NCBI RefSeq assembly: GCF_003095655.1
Contig: NZ_CP029151.1
Location: forward strand, 1,425,001 to 1,489,000
DNA: 64,000 nt
Direction: 5' to 3'
DNA from: Dokdonia sp. Dokd-P16
GTDB lineage: Bacteria; Bacteroidota; Bacteroidia; Flavobacteriales; Flavobacteriaceae
Shown: positions 50,698-59,763 of the stretch, piece by piece
Numbering within the stretch: the stretch's first letter is position 1
Layout of the letters: each line of letters starts with the position of its first letter
Notes under the pieces: model-generated
What the model was told of the DNA's origin: nothing
Databases searched by the model: none
Seen by the model: the letters and a program-made list of their open reading frames with translations, nothing else
Made by a program: the position numbers and the translations under genes

Positions 50698-53361
50698 TTG
50701 CTTAAAGAAGCCTTTCATTTCATATACCCGTGGCGCACCTATCAGGAGCGATTTTTAAAGGATTTTAAAAGTCATGCTTTAGATAATCATTTGCATGTAG
50801 TTGCACCTCCAGGGTCTGGTAAAACAGTGCTTGGGCTCGAGATGATGCGCCGTGTAAATGAGAAAACGCTTGTGCTTGCACCTACAATTACAATCAGAAA
50901 CCAGTGGGAACAACGTATGTTTGAGTGCTTTGTGAGCGAGGAAGATTGTACTATTCCGCTTTCGCGAAATATAAAAGAGCCTGCACACATCACTTTTGCA
51001 ACTTACCAATCATTACATGCTTTTTCAAAAAATGAAATGGAAGGTGATATGAGTCGGCTGGTAGCTTTTTTCGCGGAAGCGGGCATCAAACATATTGTAT
51101 TAGATGAAGCACATCACCTTAAAAACGAGTGGTGGAAACCACTTTTTGCCCTCAAAAAACTAGAGGGAACACTCACTGCGTTGACCGCCACACCACCTTA
51201 TGATAGTGAGCAACGAGAAATAGCCAAATATTTCCAATTATGCGGCCCGATAGATATTGAAATAAGCGTTCCAGAATTAGTAAGAGAAGGAAATCTATGC
51301 GCGCATCAAGATTACATTTATTTCTCCGAACCAGACGAAGCACAAATTCAATACATTCTCAAGTACCGAGTAAAATCAAAGGTTTTCATTGATTCGTTAG
51401 TAGAAAATGATAACTTTGGAACGTTCGTTTTAGAACATACTTTGTATACTTTGACAGATGGATTACTTGATCCTATCTATGAAAAACCAGATTTTTACGT
51501 TGCCATTCTCGTATATCTTCAAGCACGTGGTCATGAGATTCCAAAAGAGAAAATAGAGGTACTAGGAGTAGACACCGAGAAAGCTCAATTGCCACTTTTT
51601 AATCAAGAATGGGCAGAGCGATTATTACAACCTATACTCGTTACAGATAGAGAACTATTTATAGAAGACGAAGAGATGCTGCTGGATGTAGAAAAGCAGT
51701 TGCGTAGGGTAGGTGCCTTTGACAATAACCGGGTGAACTTTAAAGGAGAGCGCCAGCTTTATAAATCACTTGCGCAAAGTCCTAATAAGCTTAAAAGTAT
51801 TTGCGAGATTATAGATTTTGAATCCCAAGGAATGGGTGAAGATCTACGTGCAGTAATCCTCACGGATTATGTACGCAAGGAATTCTTAGAAAGCGTAAAC
51901 GATGATCTGGCAGATGTAAATAAACTTGGTGTTGTTCCAATTTTTCATCACCTGCGACATTCACTATCAAAAAAAACTGAAGATTTACACGGAGTAAGCA
52001 AATTAGAAAAACTAGCTGTTCTCACGGGTACACTTGTTATTGTGCATAAACGCTTAGAAAGCGAAATCATCAAAGTACTTTCTAATGATGATTATACCAT
52101 TACACCTCTTGATGGAACGGAGTTTATCATTGTAAAAACAAAGGAACGAGCAAAGAGCATTATTGTGAGTGTAATTACTCAGTTATTTACAGATGGTCAC
52201 ATACAAATTCTGGTAGGCACCGCTGCCTTGCTAGGAGAAGGATGGGATGCTCCCGCTATTAATACATTGGTACTTGGTTCCTACGTGAGTTCTTTTGTGA
52301 TGTCTAACCAGATGCGCGGTCGTGCGATACGCGTGCAATCTGGTAATCCAGATAAAGTAGCTTCTATCTGGCACCTTGCGTGTATAGATCCTACCATTGA
52401 TGGTGGTGGTGAAGATGTGGCAAAACTTGTAAAACGTTTTGACGCCTTTTGCGGAGTCTCTCTAGAAAATGATCCTTTTATAGAAAATGGCGCCGACCGG
52501 TTTGCACTGCCTACAACCACAATCAACAAGGAGACGATTAATGAAAAAATGCTCCAGCTAGCAGTAAACAGAAGCCATATTAAAGAGCGCTGGAATAAAG
52601 CTATAGGGACTGGAAAGCTACTTGTGCGAGAACTAAAGTTTGATTTTAGCCCAAGTAGCAAGAAGAAAGAAGCCGAAACGCAAAAGGTCTATTACAAAGA
52701 TGCTGTAAAATATAGTTTCTTGCAGCTAGGAGCTGTTATTACTATGACCATTCCAGAGGTGATAATTAATAATGTAGGAAGCTATTTTTCTAAAGGAATG
52801 CTGTTTTTTATATATGCCACCTTAGGTTCTATTGTGCTCGTACTGGCGCCCAAAACATATAAGGCTATCGTGAAGTACCTTAAATTTGGTCGTATCGATA
52901 AGCAAGTGTATAAAATGGGGCAAGTAGTATTAAAGTCACTGCGTGAGCAATTATTAATCACCACCCAACTACAGCAAATGAAGCTCGGCGTAGAGTATTT
53001 ACCTAATGGGGAGATTGCTTGTTTTCTCACAGGCGCCACCGCAAAGGAGGAAATACTTTTTGTAACCTGCCTGCAAGAACTTCTAGAACCCGTATATAAT
53101 GCACGCTATATGATTGAGCAGTCCGGTTGGTTTCAAGAGAAATTTGGACTTGCAAATTACTACAGCGTCCCGTCTATATTTACAGCCAGTAAGAAAGATG
53201 CTGCCTTGTTTTTCAAGTACTGGGAGATTTTTGTGAGTGATGACGCACGACTGACTTTTACAAGAACACGAGACGGCAGGAAGCAATTACTTAAAGCACG
53301 TTTTCATTACTTGAATACCGAGAATGGTCTTAAGACCAAGACTTGTGCTATCTGGAGGTAA
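50698..53361 (+). CDS. SF2 DEAD/DEAH helicase with C-terminal membrane segments
   Basis: An 887-residue superfamily 2 helicase. Motif I APPGSGKT (36-43), DEAH at 136-139, motif III TAT (163-165), and C-terminal motifs VGTAALLGEGWDAPAINTLVLGSY and QMRGRAIR. After the core (to about 590), residues about 672-722 form two hydrophobic stretches (FLQLGAVITM, then GMLFFIYATLGSIVLVLAP), followed by a 165-residue tail. A helicase with membrane helices is unusual. The first available start is TTG at 50698; no ATG lies between the upstream stop at 50665 and the Walker motif. Diverged palindromes occur at 50958 and 51067. Confidence 0.85.
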   Translation: MLKEAFHFIYPWRTYQERFLKDFKSHALDNHLHVVAPPGSGKTVLGLEMMRRVNEKTLVLAPTITIRNQWEQRMFECFVSEEDCTIPLSRNIKEPAHITFATYQSLHAFSKNEMEGDMSRLVAFFAEAGIKHIVLDEAHHLKNEWWKPLFALKKLEGTLTALTATPPYDSEQREIAKYFQLCGPIDIEISVPELVREGNLCAHQDYIYFSEPDEAQIQYILKYRVKSKVFIDSLVENDNFGTFVLEHTLYTLTDGLLDPIYEKPDFYVAILVYLQARGHEIPKEKIEVLGVDTEKAQLPLFNQEWAERLLQPILVTDRELFIEDEEMLLDVEKQLRRVGAFDNNRVNFKGERQLYKSLAQSPNKLKSICEIIDFESQGMGEDLRAVILTDYVRKEFLESVNDDLADVNKLGVVPIFHHLRHSLSKKTEDLHGVSKLEKLAVLTGTLVIVHKRLESEIIKVLSNDDYTITPLDGTEFIIVKTKERAKSIIVSVITQLFTDGHIQILVGTAALLGEGWDAPAINTLVLGSYVSSFVMSNQMRGRAIRVQSGNPDKVASIWHLACIDPTIDGGGEDVAKLVKRFDAFCGVSLENDPFIENGADRFALPTTTINKETINEKMLQLAVNRSHIKERWNKAIGTGKLLVRELKFDFSPSSKKKEAETQKVYYKDAVKYSFLQLGAVITMTIPEVIINNVGSYFSKGMLFFIYATLGSIVLVLAPKTYKAIVKYLKFGRIDKQVYKMGQVVLKSLREQLLITTQLQQMKLGVEYLPNGEIACFLTGATAKEEILFVTCLQELLEPVYNARYMIEQSGWFQEKFGLANYYSVPSIFTASKKDAALFFKYWEIFVSDDARLTFTRTRDGRKQLLKARFHYLNTENGLKTKTCAIWR

Positions 53362-53371
53362 GAGGTTTTTC

Positions 53372-53385
53372 GCTTTCGCGAAAAA
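53372..53385. repeat. Diverged palindrome copy (12 of 14) after the helicase gene
   Basis: GCTTTCGCGAAA is intact with AA in place of the final GC, 11 bp after the helicase stop. Confidence 0.7.
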
Positions 53386-53395
53386 GTGAAGATTC

Positions 53396-53432
53396 ATTGG
53401 TCATAAGTCACACACGGTAATTTATGACCAAT
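53396..53432. terminator. Hairpin between helicase and hemF
   Basis: Two perfect 11-bp arms ATTGGTCATAA and TTATGACCAAT with a 15-base loop, between convergent stops at 53361 and 53448. There is no T-run, so it is a weak terminator candidate or a regulatory hairpin. Confidence 0.45.
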
Positions 53433-53447
53433 AAGTAGTTTCGGTGT

Positions 53448-54353
53448 TTAAGAAACCCACTCCTTCGGCTCCTGCAACACTTTAATTAATCGTTCTTCCT
53501 CGCTTCCTGGTGCTGGGTGGTGATCATATTTCCACTGTACTACGGGTGGTAGGCTCATTAAGATACTTTCAATACGGCCATTTGTTTTTAGACCAAAAAG
53601 GGTTCCTTTATCGTGTACGAGGTTAAATTCTACGTAACGACCACGGCGTACTTCTTGCCAGTCTTTTTGTTCTTTCGCAAAAGCGGTGTCTTTTCTACGC
53701 TCCACAATAGGGACATACGCCTCTAAGAAACTGTCGCCCACAGTGGTTACAAAATTGTACCAGTCTTGCATAGAACGCTCTTCGGTAGCTTTGCAATAAT
53801 CAAAAAACAAGCCTCCTATACCGCGACCTTCATTACGGTGTGCGTTGTAAAAATACTCATCACAACGTGCTTTATATTTAGGATAAAAGTCTGCATCATG
53901 TTTATCGCAAGCAGTTTTGCACGTCTGGTGAAAATGAGTAGCATCTTCATCAAAAAGGTAATAAGGAGTGAGGTCTTGCCCTCCACCAAACCATTGGTCT
54001 ACAATGTTTCCTTCTTTATCATACATCTCAAAGTAACGCCAGTTTGCGTGTACCGTAGGCACCATTGGGCTTGTAGGGTGCAAGACCAGTGATAGGCCGC
54101 AGGCAAAGAAATTTGCATCTTCTACGCCAAAATATTGTTGCATCGCCTTCGGAAGTTCGCCGTGAACTTGTGAAGTGTTTACACCGCCTTTTTCGAAGAT
54201 ATTGCCGTTTTCAATGACGCGCGTGCGACCACCACCACCTTCTGGACGTTTCCAGTTATCTTCTTGAAAGCTGGCCTTACCATCTAGTTGCTCTAGTGTG
54301 GCAGTAATTAGATCTTGAAGATTTAGTATGTAGTTTACAAATTGATCTTTCAT
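53448..54353 (-). CDS. hemF: Oxygen-dependent coproporphyrinogen III oxidase
   Basis: HemF oxidises coproporphyrinogen III to protoporphyrinogen IX with O2. The 301-residue protein has family blocks GGGGRTRVIENGNIFEKGGVN, MVPTVHANWRYFE, FGGGQDLTPYY and GRYVEFNLVHDKGTLFGL. The presence of an oxygen-dependent enzyme fits an aerobe. It follows the EI24 gene by 23 bp and closes the minus-strand run that starts at hemE. A diverged palindrome is translated as AFAKE at 53671. Confidence 0.95.
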   Translation of the reverse strand: MKDQFVNYILNLQDLITATLEQLDGKASFQEDNWKRPEGGGGRTRVIENGNIFEKGGVNTSQVHGELPKAMQQYFGVEDANFFACGLSLVLHPTSPMVPTVHANWRYFEMYDKEGNIVDQWFGGGQDLTPYYLFDEDATHFHQTCKTACDKHDADFYPKYKARCDEYFYNAHRNEGRGIGGLFFDYCKATEERSMQDWYNFVTTVGDSFLEAYVPIVERRKDTAFAKEQKDWQEVRRGRYVEFNLVHDKGTLFGLKTNGRIESILMSLPPVVQWKYDHHPAPGSEEERLIKVLQEPKEWVS

Positions 54354-54376
54354 TATATGTTTTTTTAGGTGGTGAC

Positions 54377-55135
54377 CTATGCAGTCAGGCTAGTGTGATG
54401 GTCCTTGTCAAGCAATTTTATGGTTTGCACCGTTGCTGCAGTTACAGATATGGGTAAAACGAGTATAATTCCCACAAGTGGGATGATAAGAAACAGCATA
54501 AATACAATACCGTTACCTATGGCTTGACCCTTGTTTCTTTTTATAAAATCTACGCTTTCTCTATACTTAAAATGACGTTCTAGTGTATAGTCCATATTAC
54601 CAAAACCTGCGTAGTAAGCTTGTGTAAGAAATAGTAAAATAGTGGCAGCAATACTTCCTATAATTGGGATAAAATTGAGCAGTAAGATAGGTAGCGTGAT
54701 AAGCAATTCTAGTCCCAAGTTACGCACGTTTATGCGTATACCTCGTATAAGTTGTTCAGTATTTGAGGTGTCTCTGTGGGTGTGATTTTCTCCTTTAAGG
54801 TGAGCCTCTATTTTTTCTGAAACTGGGCTCATAAATGGCGCACTTAGTGCCATAATAATGTGCTTATATAAAATAAGACCTATGGCAATGATAAGCAGTG
54901 CACTCACAATCTCTGCAAAAATAAAAAAGGCGTGTCTTCCCGTTTCCCAGGGCCAGATTTGCTCTACCCAGTGCCCTATATTATCAGAAAAGCCCCAGGC
55001 AGATGCCGCAATCATCGAGGCAGTAATAAGACTGATAACCATGGGGATGGCAAAATACTTCCAAAGCCCCAACTTTGAGATTAACCCAAAAGACGATTTA
55101 TACGTTTGTAGTCCGTTTAAGATGCCTTTTATCAT
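54377..55135 (-). CDS. EI24/CysZ-like membrane protein
   Basis: A 252-residue membrane protein with four to five helices (about 28-48, 68-90, 138-170, 200-235). It has the EI24 pattern with LYKHIIMALSAPFMSPVSEKIE in the loop. CysZ in enteric bacteria is a sulfate permease of this family; the substrate here is unknown. It is tightly followed by hemF and preceded by trkH one base away, suggesting one transcript. Confidence 0.75.
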   Translation of the reverse strand: MIKGILNGLQTYKSSFGLISKLGLWKYFAIPMVISLITASMIAASAWGFSDNIGHWVEQIWPWETGRHAFFIFAEIVSALLIIAIGLILYKHIIMALSAPFMSPVSEKIEAHLKGENHTHRDTSNTEQLIRGIRINVRNLGLELLITLPILLLNFIPIIGSIAATILLFLTQAYYAGFGNMDYTLERHFKYRESVDFIKRNKGQAIGNGIVFMLFLIIPLVGIILVLPISVTAATVQTIKLLDKDHHTSLTA

Positions 55136-55136
55136 A

Positions 55137-56492
55137 TTATACTGCTATATCTTCTTTGAGAATTTCTCTGTCTTCCTTTGTGATTCCTTTTGACCAAATG
55201 GCGAGGCCAAAGGTAAGTACACCTAGTCGACCTATAAACATAAGGATTATGATAATAATCTTACCTATACTGCTTAAATCTCCAGTAATCCCAGTACTCA
55301 CACCCACAGTACCAAGTGCAGAGGCAACTTCAAATAAAATATTTTCAAAATCAAAATCTTCTGAGAAGGTTAGTACAAACGTCCCTACAAAAATAAGTGT
55401 TGTATAAAATATAAAAGATGATGTTGCTACGTATAGTCGCTCATAAGGAATGCGTTTTCCTAAGAAGGTGATGTTTTTAGATCCTTTGAGTCGGCTTTGC
55501 ATTATGGCAAATACGGCAGTAAGTGTGGTAATTTTCATACCTCCAGCCGTACCAGAAGGAGAGGCGCCTATGTACATCAAAAATATAGTTACTAGTAGCA
55601 TAGGTAATATAAAAGTACCAAAGTCAACAGTATTAAAACCTACTGTAGTCATCGCGGTCATAGATTGAAAAAATGCAGCACTCACTCGAGCTGACCCACT
55701 CAAACTTGAGATGGACGGCTCTAAGAAGTAAAAAAACAGGTATCCAAAAGCTAGAAGTATAAGCGAACCTATTGTGACAATCTTTGTTGTAAAGCTAAGC
55801 GAGTGTGTTCTGTTTTTTATCCATAAGCCCACGTCTGTAATCACTATAAAACCTAGCGAACCGCAAATAGCGAGCATTGATATGGTAAAGTTTATGAGTC
55901 CATTATCTACGTAAGGTGTAAATCCACTATTAAAAAGACTAAAACCAGCGGTACAAAAAGCACTTATACTATGAAAAATAGATGACCAGATTGCCTCTCC
56001 CGTTCCCATACCATCTGACTTAAAAGCAATAAAGAATAATATGGCGCCTAGAACTTCCATTATTACCGTATACAGTACTACAGATTTTAAAAAGTCTTTG
56101 ATACGTATAGTAACGGGTAATGTAAACTCTGTATTGAGAATACTTTTATGCCAGGGTGTTATTTTATGGGTAGTAGATAGCAGCATAAATGTAGTAAAGG
56201 TCAAGTAACCTATACCTCCCAGCTGGAAAAGTGCCATTATAACAAATTGTCCTCCTATGTTATATGAGTCAAAAATAGACATCGTAACCAGCCCCGTAGT
56301 ACTCACTGCAGAGGTTGCAATAAAAAGATGATCTAATATTGAAGCACTCGTCTTTTGTAACCAAGGCAAGCTCAGGAGTAAAGTTCCTACTAAAACATAC
56401 GTGAGAAAACCATAAAATAAATTTTGCTGTGGCGTCCAGCTCCTTTTAAGTGCGGTGTATCGTAAACTCAGCTTATTGTAGAATGTTCTCAT
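55137..56492 (-). CDS. TrkH/KtrB-type potassium uptake transporter
   Basis: A 451-residue K+ transporter with the four pore loops of the TrkH/KtrB family: STTGLVTM, CTAGFSLFN, TTVGFNTVD and GTVGVSTGI. The Gly in each loop lines the selectivity filter. Eight or more helices are visible. Such channels normally pair with a cytoplasmic TrkA/KtrA gating protein; none is in this window. One base separates it from the EI24 gene. Confidence 0.92.
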   Translation of the reverse strand: MRTFYNKLSLRYTALKRSWTPQQNLFYGFLTYVLVGTLLLSLPWLQKTSASILDHLFIATSAVSTTGLVTMSIFDSYNIGGQFVIMALFQLGGIGYLTFTTFMLLSTTHKITPWHKSILNTEFTLPVTIRIKDFLKSVVLYTVIMEVLGAILFFIAFKSDGMGTGEAIWSSIFHSISAFCTAGFSLFNSGFTPYVDNGLINFTISMLAICGSLGFIVITDVGLWIKNRTHSLSFTTKIVTIGSLILLAFGYLFFYFLEPSISSLSGSARVSAAFFQSMTAMTTVGFNTVDFGTFILPMLLVTIFLMYIGASPSGTAGGMKITTLTAVFAIMQSRLKGSKNITFLGKRIPYERLYVATSSFIFYTTLIFVGTFVLTFSEDFDFENILFEVASALGTVGVSTGITGDLSSIGKIIIIILMFIGRLGVLTFGLAIWSKGITKEDREILKEDIAV

Positions 56493-56557
56493 AACTAGAA
56501 ATTATAATCAAAAGTATTTGTTTTGCCCTCCATAGCCTGTTACATATGGTTAAATTA

Positions 56558-57043
56558 TCACTCTAAGTGAACCAGTATCGTATCACAACGCTTGATTTCT
56601 TTTAGGCTAGTACGCTTTCGTGAAAGCGGAACCATCTCCAGCAGTTGTGTCACCAGTTGTTCTTCGTCTTGCCCGCAAAGGCTTGTGATAAGATCACGTC
56701 CCACACGGTTGTTATGTAAGTCCATCGCACGTTCTAAAGGTGCGTTAGGAGAAAAATCCTCGTGCCAGTCTGTAAAACGTTTTGTCCACGCTAGTGATCG
56801 CTGCAGCGGCAAGCCTCGTTGCACACTAAGGTGCACGATAAGCATATTCCACAAGGCGTGTCTAAAAGCATTTTCTGGGCCGTTGAGATGCTGCTTCTCG
56901 CCATACAAGTCATTGCAAATAGCAACCGTTTTGCGAGTCCCCTTAATGGTAGGAATCACAAATCTTGGATGGCGTGCACTGAGCCAAAAAAGGCTCCACA
57001 GCTGTTTAAAATCCATAGATTTGACAACAGCCCAGACGTTCAT
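56558..57043 (-). CDS. DUF6973-like protein of unknown function
   Basis: A 161-residue soluble protein without a signal. Notable block: GPENAFRHALWNMLIVHLSV, then FTDWHEDFSPN and MDLHNNRVGRDL, with several conserved His, Asn and Arg residues. This resembles the DUF6973 kind seen in Bacteroidota next to heme genes. Its start overlaps the hemE stop by one base, so it is likely co-translated with hemE. The palindrome here (56614-56627, one mismatch) is translated as LSRK. A heme-pathway role is possible but not shown. Confidence 0.6.
   Translation of the reverse strand: MNVWAVVKSMDFKQLWSLFWLSARHPRFVIPTIKGTRKTVAICNDLYGEKQHLNGPENAFRHALWNMLIVHLSVQRGLPLQRSLAWTKRFTDWHEDFSPNAPLERAMDLHNNRVGRDLITSLCGQDEEQLVTQLLEMVPLSRKRTSLKEIKRCDTILVHLE
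56614..56627. repeat. Diverged palindrome copy (13 of 14) inside the DUF6973-like gene
   Basis: GCTTTCGTGAAAGC, a single C to T change that breaks the central CGCG; still read as LSRK on the minus strand because of codon degeneracy (TCA for TCG, or similar). Confidence 0.85.
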
Positions 57044-58071
57044 TATGCTTTATACTCTTTTACAGCTTCTATAAATGCACCTGCATTTTCTATAGGAATG
57101 TTAGGTAAGATACCGTGACCAAGATTTACAATGTACTTGTCTTTGCCAAATTCATTAATCATCTCGTGCACCATTCTCTTGATCTCGCTAGGAGGTGAGA
57201 ATAATCGAGTAGGGTCAAAGTTACCTTGCAGCGTGATATTACCACCAGTAAGGTAGCGCGCGTTGCGTGCAGAGCACGTCCAATCTACGCCCAGTGCAGA
57301 TGCTCCAGACTTTGCCATTTTATCAAGTGCAAACCAGCATCCTTTCCCAAAAGCAATTATTGGCGCCTCATCTTTAAGAGCGTCTATAATTTGCTGTATG
57401 TATTGCCAAGAGAATTCTTGATAATCTACCGGTGAAAGCATCCCTCCCCAGCTATCAAAAACCTGTACAGCATTTACACCTGCTTCCACCTTTTTCTTGA
57501 GGTAAGCAATGGTAGTATCTGTGATTTTTTGAAGTAAAGCGTGAGCTGCTAGCGGTTGTGTAAAACAAAATTCCTTTGCTTTGTCAAAGTTTTTTGACCC
57601 TTGACCTTGTACACAATAACATAGTATCGTCCACGGTGATCCTGCAAAACCTATAAGCGGAATCTCGTCATTGAGTTTTTCCTTAGTCATTTTAATGGCA
57701 TCCATCACATAGCCTAGCGTCTCATCGATATCAGGAACAATTACTTGCTCCACATCCTTTGCAGATCGTATAGGGTTAGGTAACCACGGCCCTACATTAG
57801 GCTTCATTTCTACCTCAATATTCATTGCCTGAGGGATCACTAGAATATCAGAAAATAAAATGGCTGCATCCATCCCATAACGGCGTATAGGTTGTACAGT
57901 AATCTCACTCGCAAGCTCAGGAGTCTGGCAGCGTGTAAAGAAGTCATACTTTGCTTTAATTTCCATAAATTCTGGAAGGTATCTTCCAGCCTGACGCATC
58001 ATCCATACTGGTGGGCGGTCTACAGTTTCTCCTTTAAGTGCTCTTAAAAATAGGTCGTTTTTTATGCTCAT
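57043..58071 (-). CDS. hemE: Uroporphyrinogen decarboxylase
   Basis: HemE decarboxylates uroporphyrinogen III to coproporphyrinogen III. The 342 residues begin with the family block [15 protein letters not shown], with [14 protein letters not shown] and [12 protein letters not shown] further on, and end with [14 protein letters not shown]. The stop overlaps the next gene by one base. A 66-bp inverted-repeat element separates it from hemD upstream, and this is the largest gap in the hemA-C-D-E run. Confidence 0.96.
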   Translation of the reverse strand: MSIKNDLFLRALKGETVDRPPVWMMRQAGRYLPEFMEIKAKYDFFTRCQTPELASEITVQPIRRYGMDAAILFSDILVIPQAMNIEVEMKPNVGPWLPNPIRSAKDVEQVIVPDIDETLGYVMDAIKMTKEKLNDEIPLIGFAGSPWTILCYCVQGQGSKNFDKAKEFCFTQPLAAHALLQKITDTTIAYLKKKVEAGVNAVQVFDSWGGMLSPVDYQEFSWQYIQQIIDALKDEAPIIAFGKGCWFALDKMAKSGASALGVDWTCSARNARYLTGGNITLQGNFDPTRLFSPPSEIKRMVHEMINEFGKDKYIVNLGHGILPNIPIENAGAFIEAVKEYKA

Positions 58072-58083
58072 ATCTCTAGGTCT

Positions 58084-58149
58084 GTTCGAGCGCAGTCGAG
58101 AACTTAATTGTACTCTTATAATGAACCTCTCGACTGCGCTCGAGGGAAC
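58084..58149. repeat. REP-like inverted-repeat element between hemD and hemE
   Basis: Two 16-bp perfect arms (TCGAGCGCAGTCGAGA at 58086-58101, TCTCGACTGCGCTCGA at 58128-58143) with 26 bp between. The symmetry extends outwards to GTTC/GAAC-like ends. Each arm is itself a partial palindrome (TCGA...TCGA). It resembles repetitive extragenic elements known from flavobacterial genomes, but only this pair is in the window. Confidence 0.7.
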
Positions 58150-58171
58150 AATTTTATGTTTTTCTAGATAG

Positions 58172-58852
58172 TTAAGTTCTAGATTCTTCTTTCAATGTTT
58201 TCACCGCCTTTGCAATCGTGCTTTCTATGCTTGTTGCATCAGATACGATTACTTTTTTAAAGTGCAATCTTGCCGTTGTGGCAGTGGTCTCACCTATGCA
58301 AAACGCTATACTGTCTATTGCTGGTGTGTTTTTGTTCGCTTTCGCGAAAGCGTTAACACCACTCGGACTAAAAAATAATATACCATCAAATGTACGGTCA
58401 AAAGACTGTGTTATTTGATGTGTTTCATAAACCACTACTTCTTTACACGCTACATTATTTTCTTTGAGTAATGTAGGTAACTCATCTCTGCGCTGTCTCC
58501 CGCAGAAGTAAGTGAACGATTCGATTTTATGGTTTTCGACTATAAAACGAGCCAATTCTTCTCCATTTTGCGCTGTTTTTGTCACTTTTATGCCATTTTC
58601 GACTAAAAGCGCTGTTGTTTTTTCGCCAACAGCAAAACAACTTTTTATACTTTCTAATTGCTCACTAGAAAGATTATTAAGTAAAGCGCGTGCTCCATTT
58701 TGACTAGTGATGATTACTTTTTTATGCTTTCGCGAAAGCGTAAAAGCAACCTCTTGTGTGCGTATCGCATCATATTCCACAAATTGTAAACCTGCATTGA
58801 GAAGTAGCTCTCGTTGGTTAGGCTTTAATTTTTTTGTGAATAGTACGGTCAT
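58172..58852 (-). CDS. hemD: Uroporphyrinogen-III synthase
   Basis: HemD closes and flips ring D of hydroxymethylbilane to give uroporphyrinogen III. The 226-residue protein belongs to a poorly conserved family; it is recognised by [44 protein letters not shown]-like and FSPSGVNAF blocks and by its place in a hem operon. It overlaps hemC by 4 bp. Two perfect genome palindromes are inside the gene, read as LSRK (39-42) and AFAK, only 388 bp apart. Confidence 0.88.
   Translation of the reverse strand: MTVLFTKKLKPNQRELLLNAGLQFVEYDAIRTQEVAFTLSRKHKKVIITSQNGARALLNNLSSEQLESIKSCFAVGEKTTALLVENGIKVTKTAQNGEELARFIVENHKIESFTYFCGRQRRDELPTLLKENNVACKEVVVYETHQITQSFDRTFDGILFFSPSGVNAFAKANKNTPAIDSIAFCIGETTATTARLHFKKVIVSDATSIESTIAKAVKTLKEESRT
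58338..58351. repeat. Genome palindrome copy 14, inside hemD
   Basis: Perfect GCTTTCGCGAAAGC, read on the minus strand as AFAK in NAFAKANK. Confidence 0.95.
58726..58739. repeat. Genome palindrome copy 15, inside hemD
   Basis: Perfect GCTTTCGCGAAAGC, read on the minus strand as LSRK in TLSRKHKK. Second copy in the same gene. Confidence 0.95.
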
Positions 58853-59763
58853 TTTTTTAAATTACTCTTAATCTCCTTCATCAACTCTCGTCCGCCATCA
58901 TCAAGAATATCAAGGGCACAATCTGTTCCAAAACCAACAGCATTTGCTTTTGAAACTACCTGCTCTACTTCAATTTTTGTGGCACCATCGAGAGAAAATA
59001 ATACCCCTCTAAATCGTATGTCGTCACCTATTTCTTCTGCGAGAGCTCCTATAGGAGCGGTACAACCGCCTTCAAGAGTTTTTAAAAACTCACGTTCTAT
59101 ATAAGTGCACAAAGCTGTAGGCTTGTGGTTTAGTGTGGCGCATGCCTCTAGACAAAACTGATCCTCTTCCATCGCGACAATGAGCATGGCTCCTTGTGCT
59201 GGTGCAGGAAGCATCCAGTCTAGTACTTCGTAATTTTCTGGAAGTACCTCAATACGTTCTAAGCCAGCTTTTGCAAATATGGCACCCGTCCAGTCACTAT
59301 CTTCTAGTTTTTGAAGTCGTGTATTTACATTGCCACGTAAATCTGTAGTCTGATGGTTAGGGTATCTATTGAGCCATTGAGCCTGTCTTCTTAAACTTCC
59401 CGTAGCAATTGTGCAAGGTTGTTTGTAGTCTGGTGCTCCTTTATGTACAAGAATATCTTCGGTTGCAGCTCTTTTGAGAACTGCGGCTTGGACAATCCCT
59501 ATAGGTAAGGCGGTTGGAACATCTTTCATGCTGTGTACAGCAATATCGACGGTGCCGTTAAGCATTGCAACATCTAGGGTTTTTGTAAAAATACCTGTGA
59601 TTCCTAGCTCGTAGAGTGGCTTATCTAAGATAAGATCTCCAGTAGATTTTACCGGTACAAGTTCAGTTTTGTATCCGTTTGCTTCTAGTTGTGATTGCAC
59701 GGTTTTAGCTTGCCAGAGTGCTAGTTCGCTATCTCGAGTACCAATTCGTATGGTTTTACTCAT
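58849..59763 (-). CDS. hemC: Hydroxymethylbilane synthase (porphobilinogen deaminase)
   Basis: HemC joins four porphobilinogens to hydroxymethylbilane on a dipyrromethane cofactor. The 304-residue protein has RIGTRDSELALWQA at the start, SMKDVPTALP, RRQAQW, and the cofactor Cys234 in EGGCTAPIGA. It overlaps both neighbours: hemA by 8 bp upstream and hemD by 4 bp downstream, so the three are co-translated. Confidence 0.96.
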   Translation of the reverse strand: MSKTIRIGTRDSELALWQAKTVQSQLEANGYKTELVPVKSTGDLILDKPLYELGITGIFTKTLDVAMLNGTVDIAVHSMKDVPTALPIGIVQAAVLKRAATEDILVHKGAPDYKQPCTIATGSLRRQAQWLNRYPNHQTTDLRGNVNTRLQKLEDSDWTGAIFAKAGLERIEVLPENYEVLDWMLPAPAQGAMLIVAMEEDQFCLEACATLNHKPTALCTYIEREFLKTLEGGCTAPIGALAEEIGDDIRFRGVLFSLDGATKIEVEQVVSKANAVGFGTDCALDILDDGGRELMKEIKSNLKK

